Shown: piece after piece, positions 17,291 to 27,193 of the stretch | Layout of the letters: every line of letters begins with the position of its first letter | How positions within the stretch are numbered: the first letter of the stretch is position 1 | Assembly: GCF_001583695.1 (NCBI RefSeq) | Contig: NZ_LOBC01000030.1 | Span: forward strand, 1-47,521 | Reading direction: 5' to 3' | Length of the DNA: 47,521 nucleotides | DNA from: Bacillus wiedmannii | GTDB lineage: Bacteria > Bacillota > Bacilli > Bacillales > Bacillaceae_G | Made by a program: the position numbers and the translations under genes | Notes under the pieces: model-generated | Databases searched by the model: none | Seen by the model: only the letters and a program-made list of their open reading frames with translations | Told to the model about the DNA's origin: nothing

Positions 17291-18376
17291 GTGAATACAA
17301 AAAAGCGCATTATCGGCTTAGATTTCGCTAGAGCTTTGGCGATGTTTGGTATGCTACTTGTTAATTTCATGGTGATAACAGGTGCAGAAGGAAATGGTCC
17401 CCCTTTTTTAATAACCCTCATGTCACTATTTGAAGGTAGAGCTTCTGCTTTGTTTGTTATACTTGCAGGCATCGGTATCACTTTAATGACTAGGTCAGCC
17501 GTTGCTAGCAATGAAAAAATAAAAATTTCTAATAGCCGAAAGACCATATGGAAACGATCACTATTCTTATTTATTTTAGGATTACTACTATATGGACTAG
17601 AGTGGACTGGGGATATAATACACTACTACGGTGTTTACCTTTTCGTCGCTGCATTACTCATTACAGTACGCAAAAAACTATTACTTTTTCTTTCTATCAT
17701 TATTTTATTAATCGCACAAGCTCTTCAGCTTACTTTCAATACTTTCGAAGGTTGGGGAGGACCTACTCCATTCATAAACTATGTAGACTTCTGGACAATA
17801 CAAGGTTTTCTTCGCAATTTATTCTTTAATGGCTATCACCCTATTTTCCCTTGGTTCTCGTTCTTCTTAATCGGTATGATAATTGGCAGGTTAGATCTTC
17901 ATAATAAGAAAATTAGAGAAAGATTACTCTTACTGGGTATTACAATTACAATATTGTCAGAACTTTTATCAAAAGGGCTTACTCACTTTTTTATTCCATA
18001 TATCGGCAAAGAGGCTGCCACATTTTTATTTAATACAGGACCCATCTTACCAAATGTATTATATATTTTATCTGCTACAGGATCCGCTATTGCTATATTA
18101 ATCATTTGCCTCAACATCGCTGAAAAATATAGAAATAATTGGTTTGTCACTTCCATTGTACAAACAGGACAATTAACATTAACTCATTATGTCAGCCATG
18201 TATTTATCGGTATTGGGACGTTAATTCTATTAAATAAAATGGAACAACAATCACTACTATTCGTTTTATTATTTGCTAGTGGATTTTTCATTTTTAGCAT
18301 TTTAATTAGTGTGTTATGGGGAAAGAAATTTTCTAGAGGACCTATCGAATGGATTATGAGGAAATTAGCCGGATAA
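17291..18376 (+). CDS. DUF418-family membrane protein
   Basis: 361 residues starting at GTG 17291 (ribosome site GAAGGGA; the longer frame from 17273 lies inside tetR). About eight to ten membrane helices. The opening IIGLDFARALAMFGMLLVNF is the signature of the DUF418 family, often of unknown function but related to acyltransferase-like membrane proteins. Typical DUF418 proteins are encoded next to TetR regulators, as here. It may modify or export a surface molecule (inference). A strong terminator follows. Confidence 0.85.
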   Translation: MNTKKRIIGLDFARALAMFGMLLVNFMVITGAEGNGPPFLITLMSLFEGRASALFVILAGIGITLMTRSAVASNEKIKISNSRKTIWKRSLFLFILGLLLYGLEWTGDIIHYYGVYLFVAALLITVRKKLLLFLSIIILLIAQALQLTFNTFEGWGGPTPFINYVDFWTIQGFLRNLFFNGYHPIFPWFSFFLIGMIIGRLDLHNKKIRERLLLLGITITILSELLSKGLTHFFIPYIGKEAATFLFNTGPILPNVLYILSATGSAIAILIICLNIAEKYRNNWFVTSIVQTGQLTLTHYVSHVFIGIGTLILLNKMEQQSLLFVLLFASGFFIFSILISVLWGKKFSRGPIEWIMRKLAG

Positions 18377-18389
18377 ATTTCCATCATAC

Positions 18390-18425
18390 AAAAAGGAAGT
18401 TGGAATCATTCCAACTTCCTTTTTT
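18390..18425. terminator. Bidirectional terminator between DUF418 gene and ileS2
   Basis: AAAAAGGAAGTTGGAAT pairs with ATTCCAACTTCCTTTTT around a minimal loop, with T-runs on both strands, serving two convergent genes. Confidence 0.9.
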
Positions 18426-18427
18426 CT

Positions 18428-21400
18428 TTAATGAGCCGCGCTTAATTTAATTCGAACTTTCGCTTCACCTAAAGATAGTTCATCGTCTTCATTCGTTAAG
18501 TGATCAAATGTAAATTGCTTAACGAGTAAATTTTCTTCCAATAAATCTTTATGGTTCGTTAATGTTCGTTGTAGTTCTTCCTCTGTATCAAGAATAACAT
18601 CTACTCGTAAATTAACCGGTAAATTTAACTGCTTACGATATTCTTGAACCGCTCGAATGAATTCACGAGCTACTCCTTCTTGTAACAATTCTTCCGTTAC
18701 ATTCGTATCTAACATAACTGTATATTGTCCGTTAGTCGTATTAGAAAATCCTGATTTTGCGACTTTCTCTACCAGTACATCTTCAGCTGTTACAACTACT
18801 TCTTCTCCTGGTGCTGCTTCGTAAACTGCTCTTTCTGTAGATACAAAATGTTGCACTTCTTCTTTTGGTAATTGTTTTAGCCATGTATTTACTGCATTCA
18901 CATTTTTACCAAGCTTCGGCCCAGCTGTTTTAAAATTCAGCTTTAATTGATAGGACGTATATTTCGTTTCATCGAGTTCAACATGAAACGCTTTGACATT
19001 TAGCTCATCCATGACGATATCACGATAAGATTCCCAATCCATATCATTTTCATTATGCGCTAGTAATACAAGTTCTGCTAACGGCTGTTTTACTTTTAAA
19101 GAATGCTGATTACGATTACTTCTTCCAAGTTCAACAACCTGTAAAACTGCATCCATTTCCTCTTCTAATTTCGGCTGAAGTAGTGATTCATTTACAACTG
19201 GATAATCCTCTAAATGAACGCTACTTGCAGTTAAATTCAAATGAATATCTTCAGCGACAAACGGTGTAAATGGTGCAATTAATTTACTAATTGTTACAAG
19301 TACTTCATGAAGTGTCTCATACGCAGCTGCTTTTTCAGCATTCATACCAGACTCCCAGAAACGATTACGTGATCGTCTTACATACCAGTTACTTACTTCA
19401 TCTACAAGTGCCGCGATTTCACGAGCTGCATTCGTAAATTGATAATCATCAAGTGCTGTTCTCACTTTTTTCGTAGTGCTATGCAATCTTGATAATACCC
19501 ATTCATCCAATTTCGTCCGCTTTACATCATACGTTTCTTTCGGATTATACCCATCTAAATTTGCATATAAAACATAGAAGCTATACACATTGACTAATGT
19601 ATCTACAAATTTAGATTTTGCTTCCAGTACTGTTCTTTCCGAGAAACGTTTCGCATTCCACGGAGCACTGTCAACGAGTAGCGCCCATCTTAATGCATCT
19701 GCACCAAACTGATTTACTAAATCAACTGGATCTAGTGCATTCCCTTTACTTTTAGACATTTTCTGTCCTTCTTCGTCTAATACATGCCCTAGTGATAACA
19801 CTCGTTTATATGGAACTTTTCCTGTATATAGTGCTGATACTGCTAATAAACTATAAAACCAGCCGCGTGTTTGATCAATGCCTTCTGCAATAACATCCGC
19901 TGGAAACTGTTCTTCAAATAACTTTTTATTTTCAAATGGATAATGATATTGCGCAAATGGCATGGAACCACTATCAAACCAAACATCAATTACTTCTGGT
20001 GTACGATTCATTTTACTTCCGCATTTTTCGCAGCAAACTTGCACTTCATCTACATACGGCTTATGCAATTCCAAATCTTCAGGTGTTTCTTTCGTACTAT
20101 GCTCTCTTAAGTCAGCAATGCTTTTCGGCGCGAATTGATGATCGCAACTTTCACATTCCCATACGTTTAATGGTGTTCCCCAATATCTATTTCGGCTAAT
20201 ATTCCAGTCCACCATATTTTCTAAAAACTTACCAAATCGTCCATGTTTCATATGGTCTGGATACCAAGTAACAGAATCGTTATTTTGTAAAAATGTATCC
20301 TTAATTGCAGTTGTTCGGATTAACCAACTCTCTCCTGCGTAATAAAGAAGTGGTGAATCACAACGCCAACAATGTGGGTAGCTATGTTCATACTTTTCTT
20401 TATGGTATAGTAAGCCTTCCTTCGCTAAATAACGAACGATATCCACGTCACAATCTTTTACAAATTTCCCTTTCAAAAATGGTACTGCTTCTGTATATTC
20501 ACCTTTCTCATCTACAACATGCAAGAATGACAATCCTTCACTTTGAACGACTCTATAATCGTCCTCCCCATATGCTGGAGCGATATGAACGAGTCCTGTA
20601 CCACTATCTGCCGTGACAAAATCGGCTGCGATAACTCGATAGCCATTTGTAACTTCCTTCATTGGAAATGGCGGCATATAAGATGTGTTTACTAATTCTT
20701 CACCTTTATGAACAGATAATACTTCATAGTTTTCTTTTAATACATCTTCTACACGTTCTTTCGCAACAATGTATACATGACCTTCTTGTTTCACTTTCAC
20801 GTATTCCATATTTGGATGTACAGCGAGCGCAACATTTGCTGGAAGTGTCCAAGGTGTCGTTGTCCAACCTAGGAAATATTCATTTTCACTATCTTTCACT
20901 TTAAACTTAACTGTTGCACTTAAATCTTTTACTGTTTTATACCCTTGTGCAACTTCATGTGAACTTAGTGAAGTTTGACAACTTGGGCAATATGGTGAAA
21001 CTCTATGTCCCTTATACAATAATCCTTTTTCATGAATCGTTCCTAAAATATGCCATACACTTTCGATATATGGATTCTCTAACGTAACGTATGGATCATC
21101 CATATCTACCCAATAACCGATGCTTTCAGTGAATTCACGCCACTGCTTCTCATATGTGAATACACTTTCTTTACACTTCTGAATAAATGGCTCAATTCCA
21201 TACTCTTCGATTTCATGTTTACCAGAAATACCGAGTTGCTTCTCAACACCTAATTCTACAGGTAAACCGTGTGTATCCCATCCCGCTTTTCGTAGCACTT
21301 TATAACCAGCCATCGTTTTATATCTTGCTACTACATCTTTAATTGTCCGTCCAAGCGCATGACCTACATGCGGTAATCCATTCGCCGTTGGTGGTCCTTC

Positions 21401-21529
21401 ATAAAATACGAAAGACTGTGCGCCTTCTCGATTCTGAATTGATTGCTCGAAAATACTTTGCTCGTTCCACTGCTTACGAATACGTGTTTCTCTCCCTACA
21501 GCTGACTCTTTTACATCTACTTTCTTCAT
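18428..21529 (-). CDS. ileS2: Isoleucyl-tRNA synthetase, eukaryal-like type 2
   Basis: 1033 residues, class I. The HIGH motif appears as HVGHALGR (about 56-63) and KMSKS as KMSKSKGN near residue 590. The editing domain shows [15 protein letters not shown]. The overall pattern ([28 protein letters not shown]) and length match eukaryal-like IleRS2 rather than the roughly 920-residue standard bacterial IleRS. IleRS2 enzymes are known for low mupirocin sensitivity, and B. cereus-group strains are reported to carry both types. A T-box with an ATC (Ile) specifier controls it, so it should respond to uncharged tRNA-Ile. Sole gene of its transcript. Confidence 0.93.
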   Translation of the reverse strand: MKKVDVKESAVGRETRIRKQWNEQSIFEQSIQNREGAQSFVFYEGPPTANGLPHVGHALGRTIKDVVARYKTMAGYKVLRKAGWDTHGLPVELGVEKQLGISGKHEIEEYGIEPFIQKCKESVFTYEKQWREFTESIGYWVDMDDPYVTLENPYIESVWHILGTIHEKGLLYKGHRVSPYCPSCQTSLSSHEVAQGYKTVKDLSATVKFKVKDSENEYFLGWTTTPWTLPANVALAVHPNMEYVKVKQEGHVYIVAKERVEDVLKENYEVLSVHKGEELVNTSYMPPFPMKEVTNGYRVIAADFVTADSGTGLVHIAPAYGEDDYRVVQSEGLSFLHVVDEKGEYTEAVPFLKGKFVKDCDVDIVRYLAKEGLLYHKEKYEHSYPHCWRCDSPLLYYAGESWLIRTTAIKDTFLQNNDSVTWYPDHMKHGRFGKFLENMVDWNISRNRYWGTPLNVWECESCDHQFAPKSIADLREHSTKETPEDLELHKPYVDEVQVCCEKCGSKMNRTPEVIDVWFDSGSMPFAQYHYPFENKKLFEEQFPADVIAEGIDQTRGWFYSLLAVSALYTGKVPYKRVLSLGHVLDEEGQKMSKSKGNALDPVDLVNQFGADALRWALLVDSAPWNAKRFSERTVLEAKSKFVDTLVNVYSFYVLYANLDGYNPKETYDVKRTKLDEWVLSRLHSTTKKVRTALDDYQFTNAAREIAALVDEVSNWYVRRSRNRFWESGMNAEKAAAYETLHEVLVTISKLIAPFTPFVAEDIHLNLTASSVHLEDYPVVNESLLQPKLEEEMDAVLQVVELGRSNRNQHSLKVKQPLAELVLLAHNENDMDWESYRDIVMDELNVKAFHVELDETKYTSYQLKLNFKTAGPKLGKNVNAVNTWLKQLPKEEVQHFVSTERAVYEAAPGEEVVVTAEDVLVEKVAKSGFSNTTNGQYTVMLDTNVTEELLQEGVAREFIRAVQEYRKQLNLPVNLRVDVILDTEEELQRTLTNHKDLLEENLLVKQFTFDHLTNEDDELSLGEAKVRIKLSAAH

Positions 21530-21565
21530 CTACAATCACTCCTTTTGAATATTTTAAAGCACACA

Positions 21566-21820
21566 AAAAACCCGTCCCCATGAAGTAGGGACGGGTTTAA
21601 CCGCGTTACCACCCTAATTCTATTAGCTCTTCGCTAATAGCACTTAGCAACGTACTATCATACGTGTTCTTTGTAACGGTAGACATCCGTCCGGGCTTAC
21701 TTATTTTCAGCCTCGGCTCCTCGGAGATGATTTTCAAATAATGTCTGCACACCGGCTTTCAGCTATACACCGGCTCTCTGGGGAACAATTCATTATTTTA
21801 CTCGTTCTCGTCTTCAGATT
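21566..21820 (-). promoter_or_regulatory. T-box riboswitch leader of ileS2
   Basis: Minus-strand leader with CAGAGAGCCGGTG, GCCGGTGTGCAGAC, specifier loop TTGAAAATCATC (codon ATC, Ile), the T-box AGGGTGGTAACGCGG (complement of 21601-21615) and terminator AAACCCGTCCC...GGGACGGGTTT with T-run (21566-21598). Confidence 0.95.
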
Positions 21821-21840
21821 TGTATACTTTATTAAAAGCT

Positions 21841-21870
21841 ATTTTATGCCATTGGGCAATAAATTGTCAA
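21841..21870 (-). promoter_or_regulatory. Promoter of the ileS2 T-box transcript
   Basis: Minus-strand TTGACA (complement of 21865-21870), 18-nt spacer, TAAAAT (complement of 21841-21846), about 20 bp before Stem I. Confidence 0.65.
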
Positions 21871-21922
21871 CTAATTCGAAATATATATTTATTTATATCC
21901 TTTTTTCCCTATTCCTATACAA

Positions 21923-24900
21923 TTATTTCTCAAATTCTTGTATTCCAGCTAAATCTTCATCTTCTTCAATAAGCTCAGCAAAGAATCCTGATTCATCCTC
22001 ACGAAGAACAATTTCAAGCTCTTCCTTCGCCTCTTCAATTCTGTTTAACTGTGCTAAATAACAAGCGCGATCGTATCTTGCTAACAAATCACTCGCATCT
22101 ATTGTTAATACATCATTTGTTATTTTTTCTGCCTTTAGTGTTTGGCCGGTATCATGATATGAAGATGCTAAAGAAAGAAGAATTGCTGCTTCATTTGGAT
22201 GATGTATAGAAGCATTTTCTAATACATGAATTGCCTCTTCAAACCTTTCTTGACTTTGATACATTTCTCCTAAAGCAAGAAACGCTCTACTTACAAACGG
22301 TGTTTGCTCCATTAATTGTAAGGTAATCTTTTCTGCTTTTCTTTCTTCTCCTATTTTAAAGAATACTTGCGCTTGTAAAAGAAGCGTATCATAATCATCT
22401 GGTAACTCTCGAACCATTTGCTTCGTTATTTCTGAAGCATCCCGTAACATATCTTCTTCCTCACACGCTATGAAAAGATTTACAAGTTGCTTCGCTACAT
22501 CGTAATCCCATTTATTTTCTAACGATGTTTGCAATACATCTATCGCCTCTTTATACATCGCCACATTCTCGTAAAATAGTGAAAATCGCTGCGCTGCCAT
22601 ACTATTTTTTTGATTTAACTTTAACGAAATTTCATACAAATCAATGATTGTAGTAATAATCGAAATTTCTTTCGCACGGTTTTTCATACGATAAAAAGCT
22701 CTCGTAATTATGGATTTCTTCGGCTGTTCATTTTGTTGACGTTCAATCCATCTTTCCGTCACCGCAGATGCAGCATACATAAATGCCATACTTCTTTCTG
22801 CCTTCTTCACCTTTAATGTATGAAGAAAATCTCGTATGTTAGACAATTTCTTATGTTGTTCTATCGCTTTTACATACACATCAAATATTCGTTCATTATT
22901 TGCATCTTTTTGTATAACTTTCATTGCAATTTCAATTGCTTTTTCATTTCTTTTTTTCACTAACACTTTGGCATAATGATATAGAACTTCTATATGCTCA
23001 CTATCTAATTGAAGTGCCTCTTCAATCTGTGCTTGTTCTTTATCTATTTCATCCATCGCTCCATACACATATGCAATCGCATCTAATCGCCATATTTCAG
23101 GTGCTTCGTCCGCTAATTGTTCTAGTTCTGTCAGTAACTCTTCCTGAAGACTCATTTCTACTGAAAGCTGCGCCAAATATTCCATATTAATATGCATCGG
23201 CTCTTCTTTCATAGCCTGAACCATATGACTTTGTTCTTTAGAACGATTTTCTTCTTTTTCGTATATTTCTGCAAGCTGTAAATGTACACCTTCGAAATTC
23301 TCATCAAGCTCTAAACATGTTTCATACGCTTGTTTTGCTTCCGTCAATTGCCCTAATACCATAAGTGTTTCACCCATTCGGTAATAAGGTAATGCCGTTT
23401 CCTTTTGTTCTATCGCCTTATTATACCTTTTCATCGCTTGGCCGTACTGCCCAATAGATTCATATAAAATACCTGTATAACAACCGTATTCGCTTATTTC
23501 ATTTCTTTCTTTGTGTAACGTTCTTAAGAATGCTATACCTCTTTGTACAAATACCGTTCCTTTAATTCGATTCACATATTCATCTAACGCACTTGCCACA
23601 TTATATTCGCTCTGCTTTATACCACTCTCTAACTTAGACAAAGCTACTTTAAACCCTTCTTCATTTCCACCAAGTTCAACCTCAGCATCCCATAGAACCA
23701 TTCCCGCATTCATAAGAAAATCTTGGCTCTTTTCAATTTGTTTTTCAATACCGAGAATATATTGTTTCGCTTCCTTGTATTGTTCTTTCGCCATATAAAC
23801 TTGCGTAAGTCCAAAGTGAGAATAAACATCATCATGATTTTCTTCTAATGCACGATTATACAATGTTTCTGCTTCTTCCAGACTATCATTTTGAAAATGA
23901 TAGTCACCGAGTTTTACGTATAGAGGTGCCTTATCGTCACAATTCTCAATACCTTTTAATAAAATTTCTTTCGTACTTTCCTCATCCTTCAAATCAGACT
24001 CGTATATTTCCGAAAGTTTCGTATAGATGTAAGGCGCATTACTATCCAAATAAATCGCTACTTTAAGCCCTTTTATCGCTAAATGTAATTTCCCTAAATG
24101 ATGCGCACATCTCGCGCGCTCATACCATACATGTGCCTCATTTTTATTCTCTCTTAATAGGTCATTAAAAATTTCATACGCTTCTTCATATCTTTCTAAA
24201 TCTATTAATATTAATCCGTGATTCGTTAACGTGAATCTTTCTGGACTACGTTCTAAAGCAACTTGAGAAAACTGCAACGCCTTTTCAGATTGATCGATAT
24301 ACATGTATGATAAAGCGAGAAAACTCCAAGTAATCGGCTGATCTGCGTCTAATTGTAATGATGAACGAAAACTTGAAATCGCTTCTATATAACTCTCCTG
24401 TTCAAAAGCATATCTTCCGTTTATTAAATGATATAAAGCACGATTATTTTTCTTCTCAACACTTGTCAGCATTTGCCCGGCTTTTTCTAATTCTTGAAGG
24501 CGAATAAAGCACTGCGCACCATGCAATTTAACAAAATCTGAGTTTGGAAACTTCTCCATTAACTTTTCAATACAACATATAATAAACTCATTATCTACTT
24601 CAACATCTAAATGCTTAACCGTATATAACCACGTATTCGGATTATCACTCGTCTCTTTTAAAAATTGTACTAAGTTATGAATCCCCTCTTTATCATGTTC
24701 ATCTAAATGATCCGTAAGAGAAAAAACAGATTTAAAATAATAATTTTCTTCTTCATTTAAAAATGCTAATCGCTCCTTCTTTTCTTTCGGAACAAACGTA
24801 ATCGCTAAACAACCTGTGTAACGATATTTTTCTTGTAACTTACTATATTCCACAATAACTGGTTCTATAAAGTTCGGATCTTGAACATAAAAAGCTTGTA

Positions 24901-26125
24901 ACGTATCATCATATCCAGATAGCACTTGTACATGTGAAGCATGCTCAATATCTATACTTAATAAAACAGGAATCCCTTCATCCAGCAGTCTCTTATAATT
25001 TTCCTCATTACCTTTAAAATAACAATATTCATAACCTAATTGTTCTAAATAAGAAACAGTATCTGAAAACTTTGAGCCTGTCATATCAAAAATAAACTCT
25101 GCTATTTCATCTTGTGTACGTTTTTCTCCCCATAATTGCAACATCATTTCTAAACTTGTCGGAACACAATAATTATCCTTTTGTACAATCGGAACTATCG
25201 GTAAGTGCACCTTTTTTCCATCTGGATTTTTTTCTAAATTATGATATAAAGACTCTTTTAAACTTTTTTCTTCTTTTAATAACTGTTGTAAATCTACAAG
25301 TTTATTCATTTTGTAAAGCGCTTCTGCACGTAAATGTACAAAGTAAGCTTTATACGCATGATAAGGAAGCTGATTATTTATATTATCTATTACCGCTAAC
25401 ATTTCTTCATACTTCCTTAAATCTAATAAATATTTTACCTTTTCAAAATGAAAATATGGTACTTGCGGGAACTTTACAATCGCATCATCAATTAGCTGTA
25501 AAGCACGTTTTTGTTCTCCTTGATTCGCATATAATTGTGATAATAAATAGGTAGATAGCTCTTCACAATCTTTATGCTGCATGCCAGCTATAAATTGTTC
25601 TTCTGCTTTCTCCCATTCACCTGTATGCATATAGACGTAGCCCCATTTATCAAATACGGCACGTGAACTGTACTCCTCTGCCTTTTGCATATAGATTAGG
25701 GCTTCTTCATTTCGTTTCATTTCCAACAAACATCGTACTAACGTAAAATATGTTTTCGCTAAAAGATCAGCTTCTATTTCTTCTTTATTTACCTCTTCTA
25801 ATGAGTCTTTTAACAACTGTTCTACTTCAAGTATTTTCCGCTCATCAATTAACTCATCACAATATAAAGAGAGCGTTCTCATATTTGGGAATTTTTTGTA
25901 GGCGTAGCGAATGAGGAATGAACTGTATTGGTGCATAAGCCCTTCATCAGTAAGACGTATTAATATGTCAAACTCCTTATGCGAAGGAACACTAGCAAGC
26001 CAATTCTTCAAATAAGATAAAGTATTCTTTTCTTTTATATATGAAATTTCATTATTTATTTCCTGTAATCCATCTATAAATCTCTTGTCTTTCAAACAAG
26101 CATCTAACTGCTTAAAATCTAGCAT
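21923..26125 (-). CDS. Giant TPR protein with embedded C39-like cysteine peptidase domain
   Basis: 1400 residues, no signal peptide or membrane segment. Residues about 1-290 are TPR-like helical pairs. About 305-450 is a papain-like C39-type domain with NYCVPTSLEMML (Cys320), SIDIEHASHVQVLSGYD (His395 or His398) and YVQDPNF (Asp416), so a full Cys-His-Asp set is present. About 490-1390 is a long array of roughly 34-residue TPRs (ERYEEAYEIF, DSLEEAETLYNRAL and similar). C39 domains normally cleave double-Gly leader peptides or act as inactive binding modules. The substrate here is unknown, and no ABC exporter adjoins it. Monocistronic, between two T-box synthetase genes. Confidence 0.88.
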   Translation of the reverse strand: MLDFKQLDACLKDKRFIDGLQEINNEISYIKEKNTLSYLKNWLASVPSHKEFDILIRLTDEGLMHQYSSFLIRYAYKKFPNMRTLSLYCDELIDERKILEVEQLLKDSLEEVNKEEIEADLLAKTYFTLVRCLLEMKRNEEALIYMQKAEEYSSRAVFDKWGYVYMHTGEWEKAEEQFIAGMQHKDCEELSTYLLSQLYANQGEQKRALQLIDDAIVKFPQVPYFHFEKVKYLLDLRKYEEMLAVIDNINNQLPYHAYKAYFVHLRAEALYKMNKLVDLQQLLKEEKSLKESLYHNLEKNPDGKKVHLPIVPIVQKDNYCVPTSLEMMLQLWGEKRTQDEIAEFIFDMTGSKFSDTVSYLEQLGYEYCYFKGNEENYKRLLDEGIPVLLSIDIEHASHVQVLSGYDDTLQAFYVQDPNFIEPVIVEYSKLQEKYRYTGCLAITFVPKEKKERLAFLNEEENYYFKSVFSLTDHLDEHDKEGIHNLVQFLKETSDNPNTWLYTVKHLDVEVDNEFIICCIEKLMEKFPNSDFVKLHGAQCFIRLQELEKAGQMLTSVEKKNNRALYHLINGRYAFEQESYIEAISSFRSSLQLDADQPITWSFLALSYMYIDQSEKALQFSQVALERSPERFTLTNHGLILIDLERYEEAYEIFNDLLRENKNEAHVWYERARCAHHLGKLHLAIKGLKVAIYLDSNAPYIYTKLSEIYESDLKDEESTKEILLKGIENCDDKAPLYVKLGDYHFQNDSLEEAETLYNRALEENHDDVYSHFGLTQVYMAKEQYKEAKQYILGIEKQIEKSQDFLMNAGMVLWDAEVELGGNEEGFKVALSKLESGIKQSEYNVASALDEYVNRIKGTVFVQRGIAFLRTLHKERNEISEYGCYTGILYESIGQYGQAMKRYNKAIEQKETALPYYRMGETLMVLGQLTEAKQAYETCLELDENFEGVHLQLAEIYEKEENRSKEQSHMVQAMKEEPMHINMEYLAQLSVEMSLQEELLTELEQLADEAPEIWRLDAIAYVYGAMDEIDKEQAQIEEALQLDSEHIEVLYHYAKVLVKKRNEKAIEIAMKVIQKDANNERIFDVYVKAIEQHKKLSNIRDFLHTLKVKKAERSMAFMYAASAVTERWIERQQNEQPKKSIITRAFYRMKNRAKEISIITTIIDLYEISLKLNQKNSMAAQRFSLFYENVAMYKEAIDVLQTSLENKWDYDVAKQLVNLFIACEEEDMLRDASEITKQMVRELPDDYDTLLLQAQVFFKIGEERKAEKITLQLMEQTPFVSRAFLALGEMYQSQERFEEAIHVLENASIHHPNEAAILLSLASSYHDTGQTLKAEKITNDVLTIDASDLLARYDRACYLAQLNRIEEAKEELEIVLREDESGFFAELIEEDEDLAGIQEFEK

Positions 26126-26443
26126 GTATTCACCTCGAATATTTATTTATACTGCTACTTGCTTAGATTTTACACATCATATTGTAGGTATTCAACTAAA
26201 ATCTCTTATAATGGATGGTATTAATTAATATTATTCAAATTTATAACAAAATATAGTAAAAATGATTGTTTTTCTCCATATTTTGTTTAATTAAATGGAA
26301 TAACGTAACATGAGGATCTTATCTTTTGGAAGCCGAAATCCGTACATGGAATTATATCGGCGATAATTCAAATATATCAGCGATTATACGGTGCATATCG
26401 ACTTACCGACAAAAAATGACAATCCTCAATAAATCGCTATCTT

Positions 26444-26866
26444 TCAACATTCTATTTCACCAAATGTAATTTTCATACTCGGAGCATATACTAAAGAAGA
26501 GTGCATTTGAAATGCTTTAAAAAATCGGAGTTCAGCTTCATATTGAGTTAGCGCATCATCATATGTTAATCCTCTAGTCATTAAACGTTCTATAACTTGC
26601 TGTTTATCACCTGGATGCCCTGCAACCCCCTCTTCTTTTAACGAATTTCCCGAAAGAATTCTCCTTCCAGAGGCGTGTGAAGGGCATAGTCCAACGATAG
26701 GTGGGAGATGAATTTCGGTTTGGTAGTATTCGAAAAATTTTGATGAAACAGCTGTATGAAGCTCTTTGATAACTTGATATATGAGGTTGCAGGAAGAAAA
26801 TAGCGTGCGAAAACCAAGCCATTTGGTTCCTGCGTAAAATATCAACCGTACCAATAGAGCATCCAA
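26444..26866 (-). pseudogene. Unrecognised ORF fragment, probably a remnant
   Basis: A 140-codon open frame. Its C-terminal part (KQQVIERLMTRGLTYDDALTQYEAELRFFK to the end) has coding-like composition and could be the tail of a small helical protein. The N-terminal half is Cys/Ser-rich and unlike the rest, and appears to be antisense to mobile-element sequence. No ribosome site precedes a start codon. I do not recognise it. Most likely a gene 3' end fused to an insertion-sequence remnant. Confidence 0.3.
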
Positions 26867-26998
26867 GCGTTGGTCATCTAGTAGGGATGGAACGCCTCGA
26901 AGTAACGCTCAGGGAGACGAAAGGTTACTTTCATCGTGGAACTGAGAAGCTCCACTTCCAGCTTTGCTAAGTGGCGAGTAGTTCACATATGTTAGTTT
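26860..26998 (+). mobile_element. IS200/IS605-like right-end / omega-RNA-like remnant
   Basis: The string with ACGCCTCGAAGTAACGCTC, GAGACGAAAGGTTACTTTC, then GAAGCTCCACTTCC...AAGTGGCGAGTAGTTCAC resembles the structured 3' ends of tnpB elements in Bacillus, which end in a hairpin followed by GTAGTTCAC and act as guide RNA scaffolds. No intact tnpB or tnpA is present upstream on the plus strand. Assignment is by remembered pattern only. Confidence 0.4.
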
Positions 26999-27193
26999 AC
27001 TGTTCCAATCGTATGTTTCCAATTCTAATGCCCCTTATATATGACATTACAATTCTCCATTAAATAAGGACATTCCTACACCTGAAACAATTCTAGAAAA
27101 ATTTAGATTTAATAAAATAAAACTTCTGCTTTCATATTTTCTATAAAAATAAATAGGCATACATATCTACTATGATACGTATACCTATTTATT

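Larger units (their letters stand above)
26126..27193. other. Roughly 1-kb intergenic region with decayed mobile-element sequence
   Basis: No convincing intact gene is seen. 26330-26450 contains AT-rich text with repeated ATCGGCGATAAT/ATCAGCGATTAT units, resembling a dispersed intergenic repeat. 26860-27000 resembles an IS605-type right end. Before argS, 27160-27190 contains an imperfect hairpin (AATAGGTATACGTATC...GATATGTATGCCTATT), a plausible argS terminator. Confidence 0.5.

Noticed and set aside
25114-25554. 146-codon plus-strand ORF inside the TPR gene
   Set aside because: Antisense shadow of the C39/TPR region; no ribosome site.
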